Assembly (NCBI GenBank): GCA_002428205.1 | Contig: DIUH01000239.1 | Location: forward strand, 480 to 13,832 | DNA: 13,353 nucleotides | Direction: 5' to 3' | Source: Planctomycetaceae bacterium UBA6163 | GTDB lineage: Bacteria; Planctomycetota; Planctomycetia; Pirellulales; Pirellulaceae | Shown: one piece after another, positions 1 to 7,111 of the stretch | Layout of the letters: every line of letters begins with the position of its first letter | Position numbering within the stretch: position 1 is the first letter of the stretch | Notes under the pieces: generated by a model | The model's database searches: none | What the model was told of the DNA's origin: nothing | The model's input: the letters and a program-made list of their open reading frames with translations, nothing else | Made by a program: the position numbers and the translations under genes

Positions 1-857
1 AGCAGCACTTCATCATAAGGAATATCAGCCGTCGCCCGAGTGTGGCTTAAACCATAAGTCTTACAATAGGTTTCAATGTCGCGCAAGAAAGCTTGAAACA
101 TTTCTTGATACTGGCGAAGCTTCTTTTCCGTCACCGTCACTTTACGCGACTGATTCGATTCCACATCAAACAGTTCGACATCGCCCAGCACTGTCGGACT
201 CGCTTCAGAGGGCGTATGAACTTGAATCACATGCGGTTCAAACCGACGATGCCTCAGCAGGTCGACACCCGATCGGAACCCGGTTTGATCAAACAAATCG
301 CTGATCACCAACACCAGACCCGACCGTGGAGCACGGCGAACGAAATCACCCACCACGGCCGACAGATGAGTCGCTTCGCCCGACGTTTCCAGTTTCTCTA
401 AAAACCGCAACACCGACAAAACGTTATCTTTGCCCCGTGCCAGCGGCATCGTCGCCCGGATTTTATCGTCATACCCGATGATCGAAACGCGATCGAGGTT
501 CGACAGCGCGATGTAAGCGAGCGCAGCGGCCAATTGCCGAGCGAAAGTGAACTTGTCGACTTTCAGGTTTGGGTCGGTTTGGCCGGAGTTCATGCTGCGA
601 CTGCAATCGAGCAGAATATAGATATGCAGGTCTTCTTCTTCCTGAAACCGTCGCAACAAAAGATCGCCGTGGCGGGCATAAACGTTCCAGTCGAGATAAC
701 GCAAATCGTCGCCGTGCATGTACTGGCGATGATCCGCAAACTCCACTCCGCCCCCGGTCTGTTTGGTCCGTCGCTGGGCCAGCAACTGTCCTTGAAAGAC
801 TCGCTTGGATAGCAGCGAAAGGTACTCCAAACGTTTCAGGAATTCGGAATCAAACAC
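1..857 (-). CDS. DUF58 domain protein (vWA-like), C-terminus cut by window edge
   Basis: Coding on the minus strand and open to the left edge, so only the first 285 codons are visible. The frame contains the DUF58 signature: GVEFADHRQY, then GDDLRYLDWN, then RRFQEEEDL (about residues 37-76). A MIDAS-like DCSRSM follows, with the first Asp at residue 84. The end of the visible part (TYGLSHTRATADIPYDEVLL) is also typical of the family. An in-frame TAA at 870-872 leaves no ATG before the conserved N-terminus, so the start must be GTG at 855-857, giving MFDSEFLKRLEYL. An AAAGG sits nine bases upstream of it. DUF58 proteins are usually encoded beside MoxR ATPases and are thought to act with them in metal-dependent folding or assembly of protein complexes. 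Here moxR lies 117 bp upstream on the same strand, so co-transcription is likely. The exact substrate is unknown. Confidence 0.93.
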   Translation of the reverse strand, partial: MFDSEFLKRLEYLSLLSKRVFQGQLLAQRRTKQTGGGVEFADHRQYMHGDDLRYLDWNVYARHGDLLLRRFQEEEDLHIYILLDCSRSMNSGQTDPNLKVDKFTFARQLAAALAYIALSNLDRVSIIGYDDKIRATMPLARGKDNVLSVLRFLEKLETSGEATHLSAVVGDFVRRAPRSGLVLVISDLFDQTGFRSGVDLLRHRRFEPHVIQVHTPSEASPTVLGDVELFDVESNQSRKVTVTEKKLRQYQEMFQAFLRDIETYCKTYGLSHTRATADIPYDEVL

Positions 858-948
858 AAAACAAAACCTTTAAAGTACGCGAAAGCTTCCGAATCCCCTC
901 ACCCCCGAACAATAGCGAGTTCCAGCGATTCAGTGTTCGGCGGATGGC

Positions 949-979
949 AAATCTCAAATCTTAAATCTCAAATCTCAAA
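949..979. repeat. Heptanucleotide tandem repeat (AAATCTC x4)
   Basis: Four head-to-tail copies of AAATCTC occupy 949-976, the second ending in T instead of C, and AAA follows. The repeat lies between moxR and the DUF58 gene and supplies the moxR stop codon (TGA on the minus strand, 975-977). A change in copy number would leave the MoxR protein intact, because the repeat only begins at its stop. It would change the spacing to the DUF58 gene. Confidence 0.8.
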
Positions 980-1982
980 CCCCCGCCAACACAGGAGCTG
1001 ACTGCAACAAATGATCAATAATATCATCCGTCCCGATCGACTCCGCCTGCCCCTCAAAATTCAACATCACGCGATGCCTTAAAACATTCTTTGCCACCGC
1101 TTGGATATCTTCTGTCGCGACGTGATACCGTTCATCCAGCACCGCATGAATCTTCGCCGCCAAAATTAACCCCTGCGCTCCGCGTGGGCTGCTGCCATAT
1201 CGGACAAACTGGCGAACCATCGGCGGCGCTAGCTCTTGGTCTGGATGCGTTCGCATCACCAACTCAATCGCATACCGACGCACCGAATCGGCGATCTGAA
1301 TCCGGCGACTCAATCGGCTCATCTCTAACACACGCTCCGGCGTAATCTGTTTCGACGCCGTCGGCATATTCACATCCGTCGTGCGATCCATAATCGTCTC
1401 CAACTCGCGAACCGTCGGAAACGGCACCATCAGCTTGAAGATAAAACGGTCCAACTGAGCTTCGGGTAACGGATACGTCCCTTCCATCTCCAGCGGGTTT
1501 TGCGTCGCCAGTACAAAGAAAACGCCTTCCAGTTTGTGCGTCGTACTGCCCACCGTCACGCTGTGCTCCTGCATCGCTTCCAGCAGCGCCGACTGAGTCT
1601 TAGGAGTCGCCCGGTTGATTTCGTCCGCCAAAACGATGTTGGCAAACAACGGCCCGCGGCGAAACTGAAAATCCTTCGACCCGTCATCCGATTCGATCAA
1701 CACCGTCGTGCCGATCAAGTCGGCCGGCATCAGGTCGGGCGTGAACTGAATTCGCGAGAAATGCCCGTCGATCACGTCGGACAACGTTCGCACCAGCATC
1801 GTTTTGCCCAGCCCCGGAACGCCTTCCAGCAACACGTGTCCGCCGGCGATCATCGCGGTCAGCACGCCGTCGACAATTTTTTCTTGGCCGACGATTACCT
1901 TGGCCACTTCTTGTCGCAACCGCCTAAAGTCACCGCGAAAATCGCTCAACTGATCGCGCAAATCCGGATCGATATTCGTCAT
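975..1982 (-). CDS. MoxR-family AAA+ ATPase
   Basis: A 335-residue MoxR-type ATPase, a normal full length for the family. It has Walker A GVPGLGKT (residues 54-61), Walker B IVLADEIN (116-123, Asp120 and Glu121) and sensor 1 ATQNP (159-163). It also has the MoxR hallmark EGTYPLPEAQLDRF (167-180) and a sensor-2 SPRGAQ (Arg267). MoxR ATPases hydrolyse ATP to remodel or mature partner proteins, commonly together with DUF58 and vWA proteins, and a DUF58 gene follows on the same strand. I chose ATG at 1980-1982 (MTNIDPDLRD). An in-frame TTG four codons upstream (1994) is possible, but neither start has a clear Shine-Dalgarno. Function beyond the family level cannot be read from the sequence. Confidence 0.95.
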   Translation of the reverse strand: MTNIDPDLRDQLSDFRGDFRRLRQEVAKVIVGQEKIVDGVLTAMIAGGHVLLEGVPGLGKTMLVRTLSDVIDGHFSRIQFTPDLMPADLIGTTVLIESDDGSKDFQFRRGPLFANIVLADEINRATPKTQSALLEAMQEHSVTVGSTTHKLEGVFFVLATQNPLEMEGTYPLPEAQLDRFIFKLMVPFPTVRELETIMDRTTDVNMPTASKQITPERVLEMSRLSRRIQIADSVRRYAIELVMRTHPDQELAPPMVRQFVRYGSSPRGAQGLILAAKIHAVLDERYHVATEDIQAVAKNVLRHRVMLNFEGQAESIGTDDIIDHLLQSAPVLAGV

Positions 1983-2008
1983 CAGAATGGCCAAAAGAGG
2001 AAGAGGAC

Positions 2009-2020
2009 CTGATGCATCAG
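2009..2020. promoter_or_regulatory. 12-bp perfect palindrome upstream of moxR
   Basis: CTGATGCATCAG is a perfect 12-bp palindrome 27 bp upstream of the moxR ATG, inside the moxR/PfpI-family divergent intergenic region. The position would suit a dimeric repressor operator, but there is only one copy and a palindrome of this size can arise by chance. I see no convincing -35/-10 pair in the region. Confidence 0.25.
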
Positions 2021-2167
2021 CAATAAACGATTGATAACGCCTGGACGCGCGTCACGCAACAATCGACCTAGGCTTTTTTATTGTCTCGGCACGCCGGTTG
2101 TAATGCTTCCTCATCCGCGACATGATTTTGGGCTCTCATTTCTGAATCAATTACCGGAGCGTATACA

Positions 2168-2728
2168 ATGTCCCAATCTTTGACCGACCCATCTGAATTG
2201 CCGCTTGCCGGCCAACGGGTTTTGATTTTCACTGGTGATATCTACGAAGATCTCGAACTGTGGTATCCCAAACTGCGGTTGGAAGAAGCCGGCGCGACGA
2301 CTGTTTTGGCAGGGCCAGAGGCAAAAGCGAAATACGACGGCAAGAACGGCTACCCCTGCATTTCCGACGCCGCAATCGCCGACATGAACGAAAGCGACTT
2401 CGAAGCGCTTGTCGTTCCCGGCGGCTTCATGCCCGACAAACTGCGTCGTGACCCCAAAGTCTTACAACTCGTTCGCGACTTCCAGGAATCCGCAAAGCCG
2501 ATCGCAGCTATCTGCCATGGCGGTTGGATTCCCATATCCGCTGGCGTTTATCGCGGCATTCGCGTCACCGGTTCGCCAGGAATCAAAGACGACCTGATCA
2601 ACGCGGGCGGCTTGTACGAAGACGCCAGCGTCGTCGTTGACCGCAATCACATCTCCAGCCGTCGCCCCGAAGACCTGCCCGATTTCTGCCGCGAACTGAT
2701 CCGCATGATGGCCAAAAAATGTCGTTGA
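2168..2728 (+). CDS. DJ-1/PfpI family protein (type 1 glutamine amidotransferase-like)
   Basis: A single-domain protein of 186 residues, a typical size for PfpI/YhbO-like members. The N-terminal strand with the conserved acidic site is GDIYEDLELWYP (residues 23-34; Glu27 is in the place of the family's catalytic-pocket glutamate). LVVPGGF (81-87) forms the oxyanion-hole region. The nucleophile elbow is AAICHGGW, with Cys116 and His117. Family members act as cysteine proteases, deglycases or stress chaperones, and sequence alone does not say which. GGAG at 2156-2159, eight bases before the ATG, supports the start. The gene is divergent from moxR and convergent with the CorA-like gene. Its stop codon lies inside the first hairpin repeat. 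No signal peptide is visible, so it is probably cytoplasmic. Confidence 0.93.
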   Translation: MSQSLTDPSELPLAGQRVLIFTGDIYEDLELWYPKLRLEEAGATTVLAGPEAKAKYDGKNGYPCISDAAIADMNESDFEALVVPGGFMPDKLRRDPKVLQLVRDFQESAKPIAAICHGGWIPISAGVYRGIRVTGSPGIKDDLINAGGLYEDASVVVDRNHISSRRPEDLPDFCRELIRMMAKKCR

Positions 2729-2779
2729 TCGCTCCGCCGATCAGTAAAAAACAAAGTCGCTGATCGCTCCGCCGATCAG
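2714..2779 (-). terminator. Double intrinsic terminator for the CorA-like gene
   Basis: Read on the minus strand, the hairpin at 2779-2760 is followed within five bases by TTTGTTTTTT (2755-2746). The second hairpin at 2744-2725 is followed by TTTTTT (2719-2714). The first stem begins 25 bp after the stop codon of the CorA-like gene. On the plus strand the hairpins are followed by A-runs instead, so they fit termination of minus-strand transcription only. The 7-bp stems are short, and strength is not certain. Confidence 0.55.
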
Positions 2780-2789
2780 CAAAAACAAA
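2721..2789. repeat. Two tandem 35-bp hairpin units
   Basis: Two near-identical units of about 35 bp (2721-2755 and 2756-2789) each consist of GTCG, a hairpin and an A-rich tail. The hairpin in the second unit is CTGATCG-ctccgc-CGATCAG (2760-2779), a perfect 7-bp stem. In the first unit it is the same except for one T (2725-2744), which keeps a G-U pair. The TGA stop of the PfpI-family gene (2726-2728) is part of the first hairpin. The arrangement resembles a small REP-type palindromic repeat that was duplicated. Confidence 0.75.
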
Positions 2790-2804
2790 ATCTACAACCC
2801 CACC

Positions 2805-3587
2805 TCAACGCCGCTTCGCCTTCGCCACCTTTCCCTTCGCCGATGCCGACTTCACTTCGCCACCTTGCCGAGTGATAAACACGGCCAGGATCAAACCGAC
2901 CATCAAGCCAGCCAAAACGATCGCGCCCATTCGTGACCACTCGGCCGGCGACAAGTTCGCCATGTCGACCCCCATCACGCTGCTGATCGTCGCCAGCGGA
3001 AAGAAAAAGCCGGCCAGCACATTCAAGCGGTGAGCCGATCGGGCCATCGTGCGAGCCGCAACGGCTTCCTCCTCAGCGCGTTTGGCGATCTCGAAATCCA
3101 ACCCGTTTTTCGCGCTGGTATAAAGCAAATCGACCGCACGCTCGAGTTCGTAAGCTTTGTCACGAGCATTGATTAAACCACGATCATCAGGGATCAACTT
3201 ACGCGCCTCTTGCAAAACTTGATGCATATGCGCAGTCGATCGGATCAGCGGCAACAAACCTTCGATTACTAAAAAGTACTCCTCAGCCGAATTAGCCTCT
3301 TCTTCTTGCTGGTCAAATTTCGCAATCAACGCTGCGTATTCGCCGATGTGTTTCATCAGCACTGCGGGGCCGTCGCCGCCATCGCTTGCCGACCAAACAC
3401 CATCAGCGGTTCGCCACAAAAAACGCCCTACACGATGTATGTCATCCGTCTCCGGTGCCTTGTGAAACACCAACAACAGATTCTCTTCTTCATAAATCAC
3501 ACGTTGGCGACCAGCGGTATCACCCACTCGCACTCGGATCGACTTCGGAATCTTCCACGTCAACGGCAGGGTGCCAGTGCTTTCCAT
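2805..3587 (-). CDS. CorA-like two-helix membrane protein lacking the GMN motif
   Basis: A 260-residue protein with a soluble, largely helical N-terminal part (about 1-185) and a long charged helical stretch ending in RAEEEAVAARTMARSAHRLN. Two C-terminal membrane segments follow (about 189-206 and 220-238), then a Lys/Arg-rich tail. This layout and the sequence VLAGFFFPLATISSVMG match the CorA pore helix and the residues after it. CorA channels carry GMN at the end of TM1; here the position reads GVD (206-208). It is therefore CorA-like, but Mg2+ transport is not assured. ATG at 3585-3587 is chosen because GGAGG lies 10 bases upstream; a TTG nine codons earlier would place that site inside the gene. 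It lies 116 bp downstream of the hybrid kinase gene on the same strand and may be co-transcribed with it. Confidence 0.8.
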   Translation of the reverse strand: MESTGTLPLTWKIPKSIRVRVGDTAGRQRVIYEEENLLLVFHKAPETDDIHRVGRFLWRTADGVWSASDGGDGPAVLMKHIGEYAALIAKFDQQEEEANSAEEYFLVIEGLLPLIRSTAHMHQVLQEARKLIPDDRGLINARDKAYELERAVDLLYTSAKNGLDFEIAKRAEEEAVAARTMARSAHRLNVLAGFFFPLATISSVMGVDMANLSPAEWSRMGAIVLAGLMVGLILAVFITRQGGEVKSASAKGKVAKAKRR

Positions 3588-3597
3588 GATGAACCTT

Positions 3598-3602
3598 CCT
3601 CC
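3598..3602 (-). promoter_or_regulatory. Shine-Dalgarno deciding the CorA-like start
   Basis: GGAGG on the minus strand, followed by AAGG, lies 10 bases before the ATG at 3587-3585. It is one of the few strong ribosome binding sites in the window and argues against the longer in-frame TTG start at 3614. Confidence 0.7.
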
Positions 3603-3703
3603 ACAAATCGCCAAACAGAAATTGTCTTCAGCGGCAGTGTGTCAGAAAAAACCTTCGGCTAAAAGATGCCCATCGCCCCAGTTTTGTGTTCCCACTGGAC
3701 GAC

Positions 3704-6274
3704 TCAATCCGCAGGCACCTCAGCCAAGAAAGTCCGTAATCGATGGATATCGACCGGTTTGATCATGTGTTCGTCGAACCCCGCATTGAGTGCCTTTTCG
3801 CGGTCCGCCGCTTGGCCATAGCCGGTCATCGCTACCAAACGAACTTGCTCTGTCTCGGGCGTTCGGCGCAACCGTTTTGCCAATTCATAACCCGACATTC
3901 CTGGCATCGAGATATCTGAAAAAATGATCTCCGCCGGATAAGTCTTTAAAGCTTCAATTGCCGCTGCTCCGGAATCGACCACGCGAACCTCCTGCCCCAA
4001 TTTGGTCAAAAGTCTGGCCATGATCATCGCCAAGGCACGCATGTCTTCGACTACCAAAATTTTGAATGACCGAATCGATTGTTCGTCTTCGTCCGCGGCG
4101 CTTGGTGTTTGTGGCAGTGGCGCCTCGATCGCAGCAGGCAAACGGACCACGAACTCACTTCCTTTTCCGATGCCCTCGCTGTGCGCGGTGACCGTGCCGC
4201 CATGCAACTCAACCAATGTTCGTACCAACATCAACCCGATACCGAGTCCCGCGCAGCCCCGTTCGACCGAATCGCCGGTCTGTGCGAACATCTCAAAAAT
4301 ATCGTTAATCCGATCGGGCGCGATTCCGTTACCGTTATCGATCACTCGAATCACGATCGTATTTTCCTCTCGAAAGGCGTTTAAGCGAATGGAACAATTC
4401 GCATCGCTATATTTCGAGGAATTATTGAGCAGGTTCGTGATCACTTGTGTGATTCGTGCCGGATCGACATCGACACACGTCGATGGTTCTTCGATAGAGA
4501 CCTCAATCTCCTGATGGTTGTCATGGATCAATGCTTGTGACGCTTCGATCGCCGCATCGATCAGCGACTTAATATCAACAACCTGTCGTTTCAATTCAAT
4601 TTTGCCATGACCGATTCTCGAAACGTCGGTCAAGTCCTCGATCAATCGAACCATCTGTTCGACCTGGCGAGCCATCGTTTTTCGCAAATCCTCAATATCC
4701 TTGCCCAAATCCATCATGCCCATCAACTGCACCGCAGTCTTGATCGGCGACAAGGGATTACGCAGCTCGTGGGCCAAGGTTGCCAAAAACTCGTTCTTGC
4801 GTCTGGACTCTTCCGACAACTCTGCCGCTAAACGACTCATTTCGTCACTGTTTTGCTTTTGCAACGTCATGTCGCGCATCACCTTACTGTAACCTACCAA
4901 ATCGCCATTCTCATCGCGGATCGATGTGGTGATCCCCGACGCCCAAAACTGGGTTCCACCCTTTCGCATCATCCATCGGTCGTCACTGGCCGAGCCGTCC
5001 CGCTCCGCAAGGTCAAACTCAGGCTGAACCGTGCCCGCAAGATGTGATTCAGGGGTAAAGATTAGCGGCCGAATATCGCGACCCAAGAATTCTTGTTCGT
5101 CGTAGCCCAGTACCTGCAAAACGCCCGAATTCCAAGTGGTTGCACGACACTCGGTGTCCATCATAAAGATCGCATAGTCATGTATCTGTTCCAGAAACAA
5201 CTGGATGTGCTTGTCCAGCTGTTTGTTTCTTGCTTCCAATGCTCGCTGTTTTGTTATGTCCGATATGATCAACAGCGTTAACGGGCCACCGTGCGAGTCG
5301 GCTGAAAACTGCCTTGCCCGTAATTTTAAGGTCCGTTGATCGGTGGATGCGAATCGATGCTTAACCTCAATCTCGTCACTCGTCGATTCAGCTGAATTAA
5401 CTCTGTCGACCAATTCAGACAACCCTGTGAGGTTCAGCTGGCCATCAGCGACCTGGCAAAGCTTTTTGCCCACCACGTTCTGATGTTGAATGTCAAACAG
5501 ATTCAAAATCGCTTCGTTAACGGTGACAATCGTTTGTTTGCGATCGAGGACAATTACATACTTTGCAAGTGCATCGAGCGTGCTTTGGCGGAGTCGTGAT
5601 TCGCGTTCGACTAACTGGGCGTCGCGTTCGGCTTCAACGCGACGACGGTACACCGCCAGCATTACGCCTCCGACCAGTGCAAGTCCCGCAAGGGTTGAGA
5701 TCAGGGTTGAGTAGCGTGCAATCTTGTAGGTCGCGACGGAGTCATCTTGTTGCAATGCCGCGTTCGTTTTCGCCATCGAACGCAAGGCAGATAATTCATC
5801 GGCAAGTTCAGAACGCAAGTTCGCCGATCGTTCCGCTTCCCCAATCGAGGTTTGCGTTGCTTCGTTATTGAATATAGCGATCTGCTTGAGTGTCTCGTCG
5901 TTCAAAAGCTTGACCAGCGCGAGCGACTTTTCTACCGATCTTTGATAGATATCATCTTCGTTGGAAATCTTGGCCAATCGTTGGAACTGCATGTCGAGGC
6001 TTGTTTTGGCAAGTCGATAAGGGGCCAATTGCTCTTGATCGCCAGTGGCAAGAAATGACCGATGACTCTTTTTCCATTCCGCAAGCGAATATTCGATTGA
6101 TTCAACCGCGTTCATGACATCGTACGATCGTCCAACCTCAAGGCTGTCCGTCCACAACCTCCCGAGATTTCGCAACGTGATCGCGCCGGTTGTGATCAGC
6201 AGCGCGATCATCGCTGCCGTTGCTAAGGGTTCACCAAACTGGCGATGAAACGCATTCTTGTAATTGTCCCGCAA
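3704..6274 (-). CDS. Membrane hybrid histidine kinase: CHASE3-PAS-PAS-HisKA-HATPase-REC
   Basis: An 856-residue sensor kinase. Domains in order: TM1 (about 17-37); a helical CHASE3-like sensor (about 41-185, with the hallmark SHRSFLATGDQEQLAPYR); TM2 (about 190-208); PAS (about 230-340); PAS (about 357-475); HisKA with LAHELRNPLSP (phospho-acceptor His502); HATPase with N-box NLLNNSSKYS, DNGNG (Asp646) and GLGIG (676-680); and a C-terminal receiver with acidic pair Glu743/Asp744, phospho-acceptor Asp787, Thr817 and Lys839. All catalytic residues are present, so phosphotransfer from His502 to Asp787 is expected at the inner membrane. The apparent start is TTG at 6272-6274. No ATG or GTG lies between the upstream in-frame stop and this point, and the next ATG (residue 22) falls inside TM1. 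It is divergent from the CheB-CheR-kinase gene. No cognate DNA-binding regulator is visible. Confidence 0.93.
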   Translation of the reverse strand: MRDNYKNAFHRQFGEPLATAAMIALLITTGAITLRNLGRLWTDSLEVGRSYDVMNAVESIEYSLAEWKKSHRSFLATGDQEQLAPYRLAKTSLDMQFQRLAKISNEDDIYQRSVEKSLALVKLLNDETLKQIAIFNNEATQTSIGEAERSANLRSELADELSALRSMAKTNAALQQDDSVATYKIARYSTLISTLAGLALVGGVMLAVYRRRVEAERDAQLVERESRLRQSTLDALAKYVIVLDRKQTIVTVNEAILNLFDIQHQNVVGKKLCQVADGQLNLTGLSELVDRVNSAESTSDEIEVKHRFASTDQRTLKLRARQFSADSHGGPLTLLIISDITKQRALEARNKQLDKHIQLFLEQIHDYAIFMMDTECRATTWNSGVLQVLGYDEQEFLGRDIRPLIFTPESHLAGTVQPEFDLAERDGSASDDRWMMRKGGTQFWASGITTSIRDENGDLVGYSKVMRDMTLQKQNSDEMSRLAAELSEESRRKNEFLATLAHELRNPLSPIKTAVQLMGMMDLGKDIEDLRKTMARQVEQMVRLIEDLTDVSRIGHGKIELKRQVVDIKSLIDAAIEASQALIHDNHQEIEVSIEEPSTCVDVDPARITQVITNLLNNSSKYSDANCSIRLNAFREENTIVIRVIDNGNGIAPDRINDIFEMFAQTGDSVERGCAGLGIGLMLVRTLVELHGGTVTAHSEGIGKGSEFVVRLPAAIEAPLPQTPSAADEDEQSIRSFKILVVEDMRALAMIMARLLTKLGQEVRVVDSGAAAIEALKTYPAEIIFSDISMPGMSGYELAKRLRRTPETEQVRLVAMTGYGQAADREKALNAGFDEHMIKPVDIHRLRTFLAEVPAD

Positions 6275-6540
6275 CAGCGATTTCTCTGCGTCAGAGGTGA
6301 TGGTCTGCAGTGATGCTACCGTTCAATTGTGAAACAAAAGGATCCGTTGCACACGGGGGGATTAAGGTTTTTCGGACACGCTTTGCAAAAGTTTCCTGAT
6401 TTTCGCACGTAATAAACAGGAATCGCCTTTTCCGCAGCAGTTGGAACGGAGCCCACACTTCGTTTCTGGGCCAATTGGAATCGCCTCAGATTGGGGGCGA
6501 TTGGTCAATTCAATCGATAAACCCCAAAATTGGTACGAAC

Positions 6541-6560
6541 ATTGCATGAAGCTATGCAAT
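6541..6560. promoter_or_regulatory. 20-bp inverted repeat, possible operator
   Basis: ATTGCAT-gaagct-ATGCAAT has perfect 7-bp arms around a 6-bp spacer, giving about one helical turn between half-site centres. This is a size expected of a dimeric regulator site. It lies 267 bp upstream of the hybrid kinase start and 551 bp upstream of the CheB-CheR gene. The binding protein is unknown. Confidence 0.35.
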
Positions 6561-6905
6561 TCACAATTTGAGACTTCAGTTATCAACTTCCGTCGGGTGC
6601 ATGCCTTGCACCAATCATAAGAAGCATGATCTTGCGACCGACCATTAGTGAAAGGGGCGGATCCAAATAAGCACTGTCTTTGACGACGGTAGATCGTATG
6701 CGCACGAAAGCAGGGTATCAATACATGCCGTAGCACTGTTGTCGTGTGGATTCAAGAATGTCTAGCGATTCAGAAGCAAGGTTCGCTACACAGTGGTTCA
6801 GACGTCAACTAACAATCCGCAATTAAGCGTTAAGGGTTGACCTTCGGTGGGCGATGCGGTTCCTTAGCTCGCAATCATTAAAACGCGTAAGGTGGATTCA
6901 AGTTT

Positions 6906-6962
6906 GTTGCGGGGCGTTGCATTTGTAGCAACCAAATGTCGCATCAGTGTGATGCGGGTTGC
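6906..6962 (+). promoter_or_regulatory. Structured leader with mutually exclusive hairpins
   Basis: CGCATCA-gtg-TGATGCG (6940-6956) is a perfect 7-bp stem with a 3-base loop. It is enclosed by GCAACC (6928-6933) and GGTTGC (6957-6962), which also pair perfectly and leave a 6-base bulge on the 5' side. The same GCAAC (6928-6932) can instead pair with GTTGC at 6916-6920 or at 6906-6910. The competing pairings recall an attenuator or antiterminator-style leader of the CheB-CheR-kinase gene. No U-run follows, so transcription termination is not indicated. Whether this stretch is transcribed is unknown. Confidence 0.4.
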
Positions 6963-7051
6963 GCGATTGCGCTGCTTGCTGGCAGTCGATTGCAGTAACG
7001 TGTAGTGGCTGCATTTTTAAAAGCTTGGCTTTGAGAGTCAGGCGGAAGACG

Positions 7052-7111
7052 ATGATTTCAAAACATTTCGGTAGCCGTCTCGCCGATGGCCGATTTAGGG
7101 CAATCGACTGA
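7052..7111 (+). CDS. Possible 19-codon leader ORF overlapping the CheB-CheR start
   Basis: ATG at 7052 opens a 19-codon frame reading MISKHFGSRLADGRFRAID. Its TGA (7109-7111) overlaps the ATG of the large gene as TGATG. A purine-rich GGCGGAAG (7041-7048) sits just upstream, better than the weak AGGG before the main start. Such overlaps often mean translational coupling. The peptide resembles nothing I know, and a chance ORF of this length is quite possible. Confidence 0.35.
   Translation: MISKHFGSRLADGRFRAID

Larger units (their letters stand above)
6275..7110. other. Long divergent intergenic region between the two sensor kinases
   Basis: These 836 bp separate the divergent kinase genes and must contain promoters for both. 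I find no convincing protein gene beyond a 19-codon leader ORF near the right end. Visible structure consists of a 20-bp inverted repeat (6541-6560) and a cluster of GTTGC/GCAAC repeats able to form alternative hairpins (6906-6962). No tRNA, CRISPR repeat or clear sigma-70 promoter could be picked out by eye. Confidence 0.6.

Noticed and set aside
93..964. Several plus-strand frames of 90-130 codons
   Set aside because: They lie opposite the DUF58 gene, whose minus-strand translation shows clear family motifs; they are antisense shadows.
1983..1994. TTG start four codons before the moxR ATG
   Set aside because: Neither start has a clear ribosome binding site, so the more common ATG was preferred; the TTG remains possible.
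1500..2012. Plus-strand 170-codon frame
   Set aside because: It is antisense to the Walker A/B region of the MoxR ATPase and its translation has no domain features.
3588..3614. Longer TTG start for the CorA-like protein
   Set aside because: It would place the strong GGAGG site inside the coding region and add nine residues that do not look like part of the fold.
4002..4514. Plus-strand 170-codon frame
   Set aside because: It is antisense to the HATPase/receiver part of the hybrid kinase and composition-driven.
6362..6736. Minus-strand 124-codon frame rich in cysteine (10 Cys, with CKAC and NCCGKGDSC)
   Set aside because: It starts with GTG and lacks a ribosome binding site. It resembles no family I know, and it lies across a region with inverted repeats, so it is probably chance.
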